A stretch of DNA of 64,000 nt from Desulfuromonadaceae bacterium (GTDB lineage: Bacteria; Desulfobacterota; Desulfuromonadia; Geobacterales; Pseudopelobacteraceae). The stretch spans positions 186,001 to 250,000 of the forward strand of contig JAQTZV010000002.1 of the NCBI GenBank assembly GCA_028687585.1. The letters run 5' to 3'. Below the pieces are notes generated by a model. The model saw only the letters and a program-made list of their open reading frames with translations. It made no database searches and was not told where the DNA came from. Below are positions 36,136-44,762 of the stretch, in pieces; positions within the stretch are counted from its first letter, which is position 1, and every line of letters begins with the position of its first letter. The position numbers and the translations under genes were made by a program.

Positions 36136-36498
36136 ATGAAACCATCCGTAAACTTTCCCATACTAAGTTCCGGCGACCCGCCAAGTATTGCGGCTCCTCG
36201 TTCCTGCTTGCGTGGACGTTTTATAGGCAGGGACCTGTCACGGCTGTTAGTGCTTATTCTCCTTATCCTTTCGCCGCTCACCTATTCAAACGATAACATA
36301 CCCAATTTCCAACCTGACGGTGTCTCAAGCTTTTCTCTGAAAACAAAAACAGGCACCTCAGTTGCCGTTATGCGACCAGATGCACCCGCTCCTGTTACCG
36401 CGTCTGAAACTGTTGTGTCAACGTCGTATCCTGCCGGTTCTAATCCGCATATATCCCCTGTACGCTCATCTCAACCATCAAGGGCCCCGCCCGTCTGA
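36136..36498 (+). CDS. Hypothetical secreted or membrane-anchored small protein
   Basis: 120 residues starting directly at the marR stop (TAAATG). One hydrophobic segment (LLVLILLILSPLTYS, about residues 36-50) could be a signal peptide or anchor; the rest is Pro/Ser/Thr-rich and low in complexity. I recognise no family. Close coupling to marR is the main reason to keep it. The downstream 170 bases to nhaD hold no other gene. Confidence 0.4.
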   Translation: MKPSVNFPILSSGDPPSIAAPRSCLRGRFIGRDLSRLLVLILLILSPLTYSNDNIPNFQPDGVSSFSLKTKTGTSVAVMRPDAPAPVTASETVVSTSYPAGSNPHISPVRSSQPSRAPPV

Positions 36499-36669
36499 CA
36501 CCTCTGTTTTCTGCAACTAAATAGTCTGATTTCAATTTGTCAGTACATGTGTGCGGTCAATATTGATTTTATTGTCAGACCTGATTTGAGCCGTGACTAT
36601 CAAGCGCCGGCTCATGGCCATAGCTGTCAGAGTGGTTTTATTGTTAAATTCTGAAAGGATATCTACCTA

Positions 36670-38079
36670 ATGAAAATAGCTTTGTTTATGTTTCCATATC
36701 TGTTTGCCACATCACTGCCGGCATTTGCTTCCGGAAGCGGTGGAGAAATTGCTAACCTGACCCGGAGCGGCATGGGGATATTTGCACTGGTTCTGTTTGT
36801 AGGAGCTTATGCCCTCGTAATATTTGAAGAGCAACTCCACCTGCGCAAAAGCAAACCGGTAATCGTCGCCGCAGGTATTATCTGGATTCTGGTAGCCCTT
36901 TCCTATCAGGCACTTGGCAAACCTGACCAAGCCCACGCGGCAATCCTTGGAAATCTGACCGAATATGCCGAGCTGTTCCTGTTTCTGCTGGCCGCCATGA
37001 CCTACATCAATGCCCTGGAAGAGCGAAATGCCTTTAGAGCGCTGCGCTCGTGGCTGGTCAACAAAGGCTTCACTCTGCGCACAGTCTTCTGGTTGACCGG
37101 TCTTCTGGCCTTTTTTATCTCTCCGGTTGCGGACAACCTCACCACAGCACTGCTAATGGGAGCCGTTGCCATGGCGGTCGGGGGCACTAACAAGAAATTC
37201 GTAGTAGTGGCCTGTATTAATATCGTGGTGGCGGCTAATGCCGGTGGCGCTTTTTCACCTTTTGGCGACATCACTACGCTGATGGTCTGGCAGAAAGGCA
37301 AGGTTTCCTTCTTCGAATTCTTTGCCATTTTTATACCGTCGGTTATCAACTGGATAATCCCGGCAATCTGCATGAGCATGGCCGTATCCAAGGAAAAACC
37401 TGAAGTGCATGATGATACCGTGCTGATGAAGGTTGGCGCCAAACGAATCATGGTGCTGTTCCTGCTGACCATTGTTACCGCAGTCTGCTTTCACAATTTC
37501 CTGCGCCTGCCGCCGGCTGTGGGGATGATGCTCGGCCTTGGCTATCTCTCGTTTTTCGCCTATTACCTGAAAAAAATCGAGCACCGGCTGTTAAGTGGAG
37601 ACAACCCCCTGGACGTCACCGGTCATAATCACGCTACCTTCGACCTGTTCCGCAAAATAGCCAAAGCCGAGTGGGATACTCTGTTGTTCTTCTATGGGGT
37701 AATTCTCTGTGTTGGCGGTCTGGGGCAGTTCGGCTATCTGGCTGTGACTTCCAACTTCATGTACAACGGACTGGGTCATACCACTGCCAATATTCTGGTC
37801 GGCGTACTGTCAGCCATCATCGATAATATCCCGGTCATGTTTGCTGTGTTGACCATGGATCCGCAGATGTCACACGGTCAGTGGCTGTTGGTGACTCTCA
37901 CCGCCGGAGTCGGCGGCAGTCTGCTTTCCATCGGCTCTGCAGCCGGCGTGGCGCTGATGGGCTCTGCCCGAGGAGTGTACACTTTCGGCGCGCACCTCAA
38001 ATGGACCTGGGCCATCGCCCTGGGGTATGCCGCTAGCATCATTGCCCACCTGTTTCTGAATTCGAGGTATTTTCATTGA
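36670..38079 (+). CDS. nhaD: Na+/H+ antiporter, NhaD type
   Basis: 469 residues with about twelve membrane helices. An N-terminal signal-like segment ends PAFASGSGGE, as in NhaD proteins. ISPVADNLTTALLMGAVAMA and GGAFSPFGDITTLMVW are conserved ion-transporter motifs with Asp residues in membrane helices. It exchanges cytoplasmic Na+ (or Li+) for H+ in the inner membrane. AAAGGA is placed before the ATG. It starts the run of ion-homeostasis genes and may be controlled by the MarR regulator just upstream. Confidence 0.92.
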   Translation: MKIALFMFPYLFATSLPAFASGSGGEIANLTRSGMGIFALVLFVGAYALVIFEEQLHLRKSKPVIVAAGIIWILVALSYQALGKPDQAHAAILGNLTEYAELFLFLLAAMTYINALEERNAFRALRSWLVNKGFTLRTVFWLTGLLAFFISPVADNLTTALLMGAVAMAVGGTNKKFVVVACINIVVAANAGGAFSPFGDITTLMVWQKGKVSFFEFFAIFIPSVINWIIPAICMSMAVSKEKPEVHDDTVLMKVGAKRIMVLFLLTIVTAVCFHNFLRLPPAVGMMLGLGYLSFFAYYLKKIEHRLLSGDNPLDVTGHNHATFDLFRKIAKAEWDTLLFFYGVILCVGGLGQFGYLAVTSNFMYNGLGHTTANILVGVLSAIIDNIPVMFAVLTMDPQMSHGQWLLVTLTAGVGGSLLSIGSAAGVALMGSARGVYTFGAHLKWTWAIALGYAASIIAHLFLNSRYFH

Positions 38080-38129
38080 AGCAAAATGAGTTGCACAAAA
38101 TCCGGTAACACCAAAAGAGGAGTAACAAT

Positions 38130-38996
38130 ATGAATCAGAATAATGCTGAAAAGACAAAAGATGCCGTTGACGCCATGATGAAAATAATCCCGGCAAAATT
38201 AATGCTGATTGCAGGCGCAATCTTGTTAATTCTGGTATTCTTCAGGCCATGGGTGCAGGTGGGGGCAGGACAACGTGGGATCGTCCTGAATTTCGGTGCG
38301 GTGCAATCGCTGGTTATGGAGGAGGGGTTGCACGTACTTATTCCGGTGATGCAGAAGGTCGCGCTTATGGATGTGAGGGTACAGAAAGTTGAGACGGATG
38401 CGGCGGCAGCTTCTGCCGATCTTCAGGATATCAGCACCAGGGTGGCCCTCAATTATCACGTGGTTCCGGACAAGGCTAATGTGGTTTACCAGAGTATCGG
38501 TGTTCATTTTGGTGAGCGTATTATTGACCCGGCTATTCAGGAAGTCGTCAAGGCGATAACGGCAAAATATACCGCTGAGGAGCTAATAACCAAGAGGGCG
38601 ATAGTTGGTGAGGCGATGCGGCTGGCTCTGGCGGAGAGGCTGATTGCAAACAATATTGCCGTGGACGCCTTTTCCATTATGACATTCAGTTTCTCGAAGG
38701 TCTTCACTGAGGCGATCGAATCCAAGCAGACGGCTGAACAGCTGGCGTTAAAAGCAAAGAGGGATCTGGACAGGATCAAGATCGAGGCAGAGCAGAAAAT
38801 CACAGCAGCCCGGGCGGAAGCCGAATCGCTCCGATTGCAGCGGGCAAATATTTCAACGGACCTGATAGAGTTGCGTAAAATTGAGGCCAATATGAAGGCT
38901 ATCGAAAAATGGAACGGTATACTTCCCCAGGTGACAGGCGGCGGGTCGATACCGCTGATTGGGCTTGGTGATACGCCGAAAGTTCTTAAAAAATGA
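38130..38996 (+). CDS. Prohibitin/SPFH-domain membrane protein
   Basis: 288 residues. One N-terminal membrane helix (about 25-45, LMLIAGAILLILVFF) is followed by an SPFH/Band 7 domain (GQRGIVLNFGAVQ, then FSIMTFSFSKVFTEAIE) and a coiled-coil Ala/Glu-rich tail. It resembles prohibitins and HflC, which form ring assemblies that scaffold membrane proteases and transporters. GAGGAG lies 6-8 bases before the ATG. It sits 50 bases after nhaD, probably in one transcript. Confidence 0.88.
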   Translation: MNQNNAEKTKDAVDAMMKIIPAKLMLIAGAILLILVFFRPWVQVGAGQRGIVLNFGAVQSLVMEEGLHVLIPVMQKVALMDVRVQKVETDAAAASADLQDISTRVALNYHVVPDKANVVYQSIGVHFGERIIDPAIQEVVKAITAKYTAEELITKRAIVGEAMRLALAERLIANNIAVDAFSIMTFSFSKVFTEAIESKQTAEQLALKAKRDLDRIKIEAEQKITAARAEAESLRLQRANISTDLIELRKIEANMKAIEKWNGILPQVTGGGSIPLIGLGDTPKVLKK

Positions 38997-39088
38997 TCTC
39001 TTTTATTGATTGTAAAGAGAAGAGGTCAATATCTAATGGGGTATACGGAAATCACGCTGCTGCTTCAGTGTGCGGAAAGTATTTGTGA

Positions 39089-39295
39089 TTGCACATCAAT
39101 GTGCCCCCGACAACCGCACGGGGACTAATCGTGGCTTCCCTGCCAATGGTGGTCAGGTATGGTATAATTGCCGTTCCAGCCGGCATTGCCACCTCTGAGA
39201 TAATGCGACCGCATATACCGCAGGCGGATGGGGGGCTGCCAAATTGGGCAAACGGTGTACATATGTCAGCATGTCGTAACCAGGAAGGTATTTGA
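39089..39295 (+). pseudogene. Remnant of a Kv-type potassium channel (S6 segment)
   Basis: In this frame the sequence reads GLIVASLPMVVRYGIIAVPA then GIATSEI, closely matching the S6 helix of bacterial voltage-gated potassium channels (YGIIAVPTGIVTAE consensus). An in-frame TGA lies directly before the segment (39086-39088), and the selectivity-filter TVGYGD is not recognisable upstream. The end lacks the usual zinc-ribbon tail. The fragment stops two bases before the CPA2 antiporter start and now supplies its leader. Confidence 0.7.
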
Positions 39296-39296
39296 T

Positions 39297-41294
39297 ATGG
39301 AATATGGACTGTTAAAAGACATAGTACTTCTGCTCGGTTTGGCGCTGTGTACCCTGCTCCTCTTCCGGCAGTTCAAAATTCCTTCGATCATCGGCTTTCT
39401 TGCTACCGGTATCATCGCCGGCCCGCATGCTCTTGGTTTAGTGAGCAACATTGGGGAAGTCGAGCAGATGGCTGAAATTGGTGTCGTGCTGCTGCTCTTT
39501 ACTATCGGAATTGAATTTTCCCTGAAAGAGTTGCTTCGAATCCGGCATCTTGTGTTGTGGGGAGGAGGGTTACAAGTCGCGCTCACCATCGGACTTGTCA
39601 CTCTAGTCTCTGTTCTGGCAGGATTCACTCCGGCAGAGTCCGTTTTTTTCGGTTTCCTGGTTTCTCTCTCAAGCACCGCCATACTGATGAAACTCCTTAT
39701 GGATGCCGGTGAGATGGATACCCCCCATGGGAAAGCAGCCCTAGGCATACTGATCTTCCAGGATCTGTGCGTTGTCCCGTTGATGCTCTTTGTGCCATTC
39801 CTTGGCGGCGCAGGCAATGGTCTCACTGACGTGGTACTTATTTCTGTTAAAGCGTTAGTGGTGGTTGTCATTGCCCACTTCGGCTCGCGTTTTGCCGTGC
39901 CGTGGATATTCAGCCAGGTTGTACGTACCAGAAGTCGAGAACTGTTCATACTCACCATCATCTTCGTTGGTTTCGGCACCGCCTGGCTCACCGCCCAAGC
40001 GGGACTCTCTCTTGCGCTTGGAGCTTTCATCGCCGGTCTGGCAATTTCCGAATCGGAATACAGCCATCAGGTCATGGGCGACATCATTCCGTTCAGGGAC
40101 GCATTCATCAGCCTCTTCTTCATCTCCGTCGGGATGCTTCTAAATCCAACCTTCGTGCTGTCCAATCCCTTGATTATTCTCGCCGTTGTGGCGATTATCA
40201 TTGTCGTCAAATTTGTGGTTGTGGCTGGAGCAATTCTGGTTTTAAAGTTTCCGGTGCGGGTCGCACTGACGAGCGGCCTCATCCTGGCACAGGTAGGTGA
40301 GTTTGCTTTCGTCCTGTCCCATTCAGGCATGAAACATGGCCTTTTATCGGCCACAACCTATCAGGTCTTCCTTGCCGCATCCGTTGCCACCATGGCCCTG
40401 ACGCCGCTCTATCTGAAAGTGGCGCTTCCTTTTGCAGAAAAGGCCGCTTCAATCCTTTCCCGCCTGCTGCCGGTTTTTCTGTTTAACGGAACGAGGACCA
40501 CCGGGGTGAGCCATGCCCGCTTTCCGATGGAAGGCCATGTCATTGTAATCGGCTATGGAGTAAATGGAAAAAATGTTGCGAAAGTTCTTACCGGTAACGG
40601 GATACCGTACCTTGCTATCGAAGCAAATCATCTGACCGTGCGGAGCGAAAGAAAGAAGGGGATAAAGATTATTTTCGGCGATGCCACGCGACCGGAAATT
40701 CTGGAACAAGCCAATATCAGCACGGCGCGCATTCTGGTTGTGGCCATTTCGGATGCTACAGCGTCGCGGCGCATTGTTGCCCAGGCGCGCAGTATGAGCA
40801 GCGCTGTCCACATCATTGTGAGAACACGCTATATCATTGAAATGGAGCCGCTCTACGCACTCGGGGCAAATGAAGTCATCCCTGAGGAGTTTGAGACATC
40901 TATCGAAATTTTTTCGCGGGTGTTACGGAACTATCTGATCCCGCATGATCAGATTGAGAGGTGCATCGGCGAGATTCGTAAAGACTCATATCAGATGTTC
41001 CGTTCCATGAGTAAACGCAATATTCATGCAGTCGGAATATCAAGCTATCTGGCCGGAGTCGAATTGATGACGTGCAGGGTTAAATCCGGTTCAGTTGCTG
41101 ATGGCTCGATTCTTCGTGATGGCCTGGTGAGAGGAATGTCAGGGGCTACCATTCTGGCAATAAAGCGGGATGATGACGTGGTTCCGAATCCTGACCCGGT
41201 ATGGGAACTCCGACGCGAGGATGTTGTTATACTCATGGGAAATCCCATGCAACTTTCGATCGCTGCTACCCTGTTTGAATCTTCTGCAGGGTAA
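39297..41294 (+). CDS. CPA2 cation:proton antiporter, KefB type, with TrkA-N and TrkA-C domains
   Basis: 665 residues from ATG 39297 (AGGAAGG eight bases upstream; the frame opens at 39228 inside the channel remnant). Residues 1-400 form about twelve membrane helices with FATGIIAGPHALGLV-like and FLVSLSSTAILMKLL motifs of the CPA2 family. A Rossmann RCK domain follows (GHVIVIGYGVNGKNVAKVL, about 425-545), then a TrkA-C domain to the end. It likely exports K+ or Na+ in exchange for H+ under control of a nucleotide or redox ligand. Confidence 0.92.
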   Translation: MEYGLLKDIVLLLGLALCTLLLFRQFKIPSIIGFLATGIIAGPHALGLVSNIGEVEQMAEIGVVLLLFTIGIEFSLKELLRIRHLVLWGGGLQVALTIGLVTLVSVLAGFTPAESVFFGFLVSLSSTAILMKLLMDAGEMDTPHGKAALGILIFQDLCVVPLMLFVPFLGGAGNGLTDVVLISVKALVVVVIAHFGSRFAVPWIFSQVVRTRSRELFILTIIFVGFGTAWLTAQAGLSLALGAFIAGLAISESEYSHQVMGDIIPFRDAFISLFFISVGMLLNPTFVLSNPLIILAVVAIIIVVKFVVVAGAILVLKFPVRVALTSGLILAQVGEFAFVLSHSGMKHGLLSATTYQVFLAASVATMALTPLYLKVALPFAEKAASILSRLLPVFLFNGTRTTGVSHARFPMEGHVIVIGYGVNGKNVAKVLTGNGIPYLAIEANHLTVRSERKKGIKIIFGDATRPEILEQANISTARILVVAISDATASRRIVAQARSMSSAVHIIVRTRYIIEMEPLYALGANEVIPEEFETSIEIFSRVLRNYLIPHDQIERCIGEIRKDSYQMFRSMSKRNIHAVGISSYLAGVELMTCRVKSGSVADGSILRDGLVRGMSGATILAIKRDDDVVPNPDPVWELRREDVVILMGNPMQLSIAATLFESSAG

Positions 41295-41384
41295 CGGTGC
41301 TTAAATGCCTGTTTTTGAGAAGGACGTGGTACTGTACGAACTTCAATTGACCGGTCTGATTGATAACCAGGGAGAAACGACGCC

Positions 41385-42476
41385 ATGAGCTGGCTTCAAC
41401 TGATTAACAGTATTCGTGAGTGGCCGCCTGTCGCCATTTCTGCGGTGGCACTGTCATCTGCTGTCATACTCGGACTACTTGGCTATGTAGTTCTTTTCAA
41501 GGTGCTCTTCCGTCTGGTCGCCCGACCGGATACTCTGTTACAGCAGTCGCTGGTACGGCGTTGGCGGCATCCGGCCAAACTGCTGCTGCCGCTATTGGTC
41601 GTCCTCCTGGTATTACCCTCGCTGCAGTTCCCTGAAAAAATTGCTGTGCTCCTGCAGCATTTGGGCGGTCTGGCTCTGATAGCTTCAGTCGCCTGGTTTC
41701 TGTCCGCCACCATCTATGGCCTGCAGGAATTGGTCATGCAGCGTTACGACGTCACCGCCAGCGACAACCTTACAGCGCGGGCGGTCTCCACCCAGGTCAA
41801 TGTGCTGATCAAGATCGCCATGGTGTTGATTTTCATCATTGCCGGTGCAACCATGCTGATGACCTTCGACAAGGTGCGCCAGGTTGGTATGAGTCTGCTG
41901 GCATCGGCGGGGATAGCCGGGATCATTATCGGTTTCGCTGCCCAGCGCAGTCTCTCGACTTTCATCGCCGGCATCCAGATCGCGATTACGCAGCCGATCC
42001 GTCTGGACGATGTCGTAGTCGTTGAGGGAGAATGGGGACGTATTGAGGAGATCTCCCTGACCTACGTGGTTGTCTGTATCTGGGATTTGCGGCGACTGGT
42101 ACTGCCGATCACATATTTTTTGGAGAAGCCATTTCAGAACTGGACCCGTGTCTCAGCCGATCTGCTCGGCACGGTGACCCTGCACTGCGACTATCGTGTG
42201 CCGGTTGCGGCGGTTCGCACCGAGCTTGAGCGCATTCTTGCAGGAAATAAACTCTGGGATGGCAAGGTCTGCGGCCTGGTCGTGCTTGATGCAAACGACC
42301 GGACAGTTGTCCTGCGGGCGCTGGTCAGCACCAGAAATTCGGGGGAGGGCTGGGATCTGCGTTGCCATGTGCGTGAAAAACTGGTCGAATTTCTGCAGCG
42401 CGAGTACCCGGATTCCCTGCCACGGTTGCGGGCTGAGGTTGAAGCAGACCCGAGCGAAAGTATTTCGAATAACTGA
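41385..42476 (+). CDS. MscS-family mechanosensitive channel
   Basis: 363 residues. Four or so membrane helices up to about residue 185, then the pore-lining helix and beta domain: GFAAQRSLSTFIAGIQIA, RLDDVVVVEGEWGRIEEI and YFLEKPFQNWTR, all diagnostic of MscS. It opens on membrane tension to release solutes on hypo-osmotic shock. GGAG lies upstream of the ATG. It follows the antiporter by 90 bases; a sigma-54 promoter for the next gene begins 150 bases after its stop. Confidence 0.93.
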   Translation: MSWLQLINSIREWPPVAISAVALSSAVILGLLGYVVLFKVLFRLVARPDTLLQQSLVRRWRHPAKLLLPLLVVLLVLPSLQFPEKIAVLLQHLGGLALIASVAWFLSATIYGLQELVMQRYDVTASDNLTARAVSTQVNVLIKIAMVLIFIIAGATMLMTFDKVRQVGMSLLASAGIAGIIIGFAAQRSLSTFIAGIQIAITQPIRLDDVVVVEGEWGRIEEISLTYVVVCIWDLRRLVLPITYFLEKPFQNWTRVSADLLGTVTLHCDYRVPVAAVRTELERILAGNKLWDGKVCGLVVLDANDRTVVLRALVSTRNSGEGWDLRCHVREKLVEFLQREYPDSLPRLRAEVEADPSESISNN

Positions 42477-42502
42477 AACATTATTTCAGCGATGCCTGTT
42501 TT

Positions 42503-42527
42503 ATATGGCGGTTGTGTCGTATATGAC
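42503..42527 (+). promoter_or_regulatory. Candidate enhancer-binding-protein site (UAS copy 1)
   Basis: A 25-base element starting ATATGGCGGTT and ending ATATGAC, identical at 20 of 25 positions to the element at 52789-52813. It lies 120 bases upstream of a sigma-54 core. It contains the dyad TGTC-GTATAT-GACA (42514-42527 plus the next base). The paired spacing argues for an activator site. Confidence 0.65.
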
Positions 42528-42622
42528 AGCTCTCGCAGGCAATATCTCCGGATAAAATCCCTAAACAGTCAGTTTACCCTGCACAGACGGGTAGTTGTAA
42601 TAATATGATTCCCGGTTTTTTA

Positions 42623-42637
42623 TGGCGTGATAATTGC
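42623..42637 (+). promoter_or_regulatory. Sigma-54 promoter of the hibernation-factor gene
   Basis: TGGCGTGATAATTGC matches the -24/-12 consensus TGGCAC-N5-TTGC with exact spacing. It ends 41 bases before the HPF-like start. The same 15 bases occur at 52912-52926. Confidence 0.85.
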
Positions 42638-42678
42638 GGTTATCTCTCTGTAATAAATATACCTGAGGAGGAGTACAC

Positions 42679-43065
42679 ATGCAGATCAACATCAATACTG
42701 ATCGAAACATAGATGGACGCGAGGCGCTGACCAGGCATATCAGCAGCGAAATTGAGCAGTCCCTGAGCCGCTTCAACGAACAGATCACCCGGGTGGAGGT
42801 GCACCTGAGCGATGAAAACAGCGACAAGAAGGGGGGGAAAGACGGAATGAAGTGCGTTATTGAAGCCCGCCTTGCAGGCCGACAACCCCTGGCTGCTACT
42901 CATCAGGCCACAACTCTGGAACAGGCCTTCAGCGGCGCCGCAGACAAGGTAACCCGATTGATCGAGAGTGTCATTGGACGGACAGGAAATCAGCGGGGTC
43001 ACAGGGCTGATCCGCCTCCCTCCGGTCTGGATATTCCGGAAGATGAGGAAAATGTTGATTTGTAG
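42679..43065 (+). CDS. Short HPF/RaiA-family ribosome hibernation factor
   Basis: 128 residues. The first 100 fit the HPF/RaiA fold (MQININTDRNIDGREALTRH, then RVEVHLSDEN and CVIEARLAGRQPLAATHQA). It binds the 30S A and P sites to silence ribosomes in stress. It lacks the C-terminal dimerisation domain of long HPF and instead has a Pro-rich acidic tail (PEDEENVDL). Many Geobacteraceae should have a separate long HPF next to rpoN, so this is probably a stress-specific paralogue. GAGGAGG lies before the ATG, and a sigma-54 promoter lies 41 bases upstream. Confidence 0.85.
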   Translation: MQININTDRNIDGREALTRHISSEIEQSLSRFNEQITRVEVHLSDENSDKKGGKDGMKCVIEARLAGRQPLAATHQATTLEQAFSGAADKVTRLIESVIGRTGNQRGHRADPPPSGLDIPEDEENVDL

Positions 43066-43078
43066 AAGTTGAAGAACC

Positions 43079-43261
43079 CGCATCCGGCAGAACCTGTTCT
43101 TCGCCTTCTTTTACAACACGGCCGGGGTGCCGATTGCGGCAGGGGTGATGTTTCCGCTCTTCGGGATACTGCTGTCGCCGATGATCGCTGCGGCAGCTAT
43201 GAGTTCCAGCTCCGTTTCCGTGATCACCAATTCGCTGAGACTGAAGCGGGTGAAATTATAA
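43079..43261 (+). pseudogene. copA: C-terminal fragment of a copper-type P-type ATPase (CopA)
   Basis: From 43079 the frame reads [40 protein letters not shown] and [17 protein letters not shown], then TAA. This is the last membrane-helix pair of P1B copper ATPases. The preceding 700 or so residues are missing, and the fragment begins 13 bases after the HPF-like stop, without a start codon. It is a decay remnant or deletion scar. Another frame over the same bases stays open (43069-43293), but it is spurious. Confidence 0.87.
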
Positions 43262-43289
43262 ACTGCGACGGCAGCATATCGGAGAGCCT

Positions 43290-44618
43290 GTGAAAACCAA
43301 ACTCTTTAACTTCTGGCACTCGTTCCGCTCCAGTTACTGGTTCGTGCCGACAGTCATGGCGGTTGTTTCCATAGCTCTTTCCTTCTGCACGACTACTATA
43401 GACGACGTTCTCTCCCGCGACATTTCAGAAAAGATCGGCTGGCTCTACAGTGGTGGTCCGGAGGGTGCCCGCTCCATCCTGTCCACGGTGGCCGGGTCCA
43501 TGATCACCACTGCCGGGGTGGTCTTCTCCATTACCATTGTCGTCCTCTCTCTTACCTCCTCCCAATTCGGCCCGCGACTGCTCGGCAATTTCATCCGGGA
43601 CACCGGCATACAGGTGGTTCTCGGCACATTCATTGCCACCTTTATTTACTGTCTGCTCACGCTTCGGGTGGTTCGAAGCGGCGACAGCGGTTTGTTTGTT
43701 CCCAACCTCTCGATCACCATTGCCTTTATCTTGGCACTGGCAAGCACCGTCGTTCTCATCTACTTCATCCAACACGTCGCCACCGCAATTCAGGCCGACA
43801 GCATCATCTCCGCCGTTTACCGCGACCTGGAGGCCGGCATCGACCGTCTTCTCCCGGAGCAGCAGGAACATGCGGTTGATGAACCGGGCCATAATGACAT
43901 CAGGGCTGCTCTCCCGGCGAAATTCGACCTTGAAGGGTGGCCGGTTGCGGCGGAGAATAGCGGCTACCTTCAGGCAATCGATTACGACGGTCTGACGAAC
44001 GCGGCCATCGAGAGCGATCTTTTACTCCGCCTCCACTTCCGGCCGGGGGAGTTCATCGCTGCGGGGGAGCAGCTTCTCACACTCTGGCCACGGGAACATT
44101 GGGACGAAAAGCTGACCGCACGGGTGAATGGCTCCTTCATCCAGGGGCGGCAGCGAACCGACGAGCAGGACATGGAGTACTCGGTGAATCAACTCGTGGA
44201 GGTCGCCCTGCGTGCCCTTTCACCCGGCATCAACGATCCCTTTACCGCCATGACCTGTATCGACTGGCTCAGCGCGGCCCTCGGGCATATCACCCAGCGG
44301 AAGTTTCCTTCTGCGCTTTGCTACGACGAAAAAGGGGCTCTCCGCCTCGTGTTGGTCCCGCTTTCCTACGTTGAAATAGTGGAGTCAGCTTTCGGACAGA
44401 TACGGCGCGCCGCCGCCAGCCACGTGCAGGTGATCCTCTGCCTTCTCGGCGCGATAGCCGCCATTGCCCCCCATATCCGGGTGGAGGAGCGTCGCAAGGT
44501 ACTCGAGCATCATGCTGCCATGGTGGCGCAGAGCGGGAGACATTTGGCCCATCTAAAGGATGACCGGCAGGCAATTGAAGAACGCTACCAACTGACTCTG
44601 CAGGCTCTCCGCAGGTGA
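43290..44618 (+). CDS. DUF2254 integral membrane protein
   Basis: 442 residues from a GTG with GGAGAG nine bases ahead. Four membrane helices lie in residues 15-165 (TVAGSMITTAGVVFSITIVV, LSLTSSQFGPRLLGNF), which are the DUF2254 signature. A soluble C-terminal region follows, with ALSPGINDPFTAMTCIDWL near residue 310. Function is unknown. It lies directly behind the CopA remnant and before a proton antiporter, in the ion-homeostasis block. Confidence 0.88.
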   Translation: MKTKLFNFWHSFRSSYWFVPTVMAVVSIALSFCTTTIDDVLSRDISEKIGWLYSGGPEGARSILSTVAGSMITTAGVVFSITIVVLSLTSSQFGPRLLGNFIRDTGIQVVLGTFIATFIYCLLTLRVVRSGDSGLFVPNLSITIAFILALASTVVLIYFIQHVATAIQADSIISAVYRDLEAGIDRLLPEQQEHAVDEPGHNDIRAALPAKFDLEGWPVAAENSGYLQAIDYDGLTNAAIESDLLLRLHFRPGEFIAAGEQLLTLWPREHWDEKLTARVNGSFIQGRQRTDEQDMEYSVNQLVEVALRALSPGINDPFTAMTCIDWLSAALGHITQRKFPSALCYDEKGALRLVLVPLSYVEIVESAFGQIRRAAASHVQVILCLLGAIAAIAPHIRVEERRKVLEHHAAMVAQSGRHLAHLKDDRQAIEERYQLTLQALRR

Positions 44619-44762
44619 GATGGCAGGTTGGACGGCAAAAGCAGGTAACAAATTATTTTCTGCGTCTTTCAGGCTGAAAATGTTTTGGCTTACGCACTAC
44701 CTGTGTATATCGGACATTTGGTGTATCAGAGCAGCGGAATGCCTCAATGAAAAGGAATATCA

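Noticed and set aside
39266-40030. A 254-codon minus-strand open frame opposite the CPA2 antiporter
   Set aside because: Ser/Thr/Arg-rich composition and full overlap with a strong membrane-protein gene mark it as a shadow.
42473-42490. Rho-independent terminator after mscS
   Set aside because: A 6-bp CTGAAA/TTTCAG stem exists but it is AT-rich and no T-run follows.
43069-43293. A 74-codon open frame after the hibernation factor
   Set aside because: The same bases in another frame encode an obvious CopA C-terminus; this frame is accidental.
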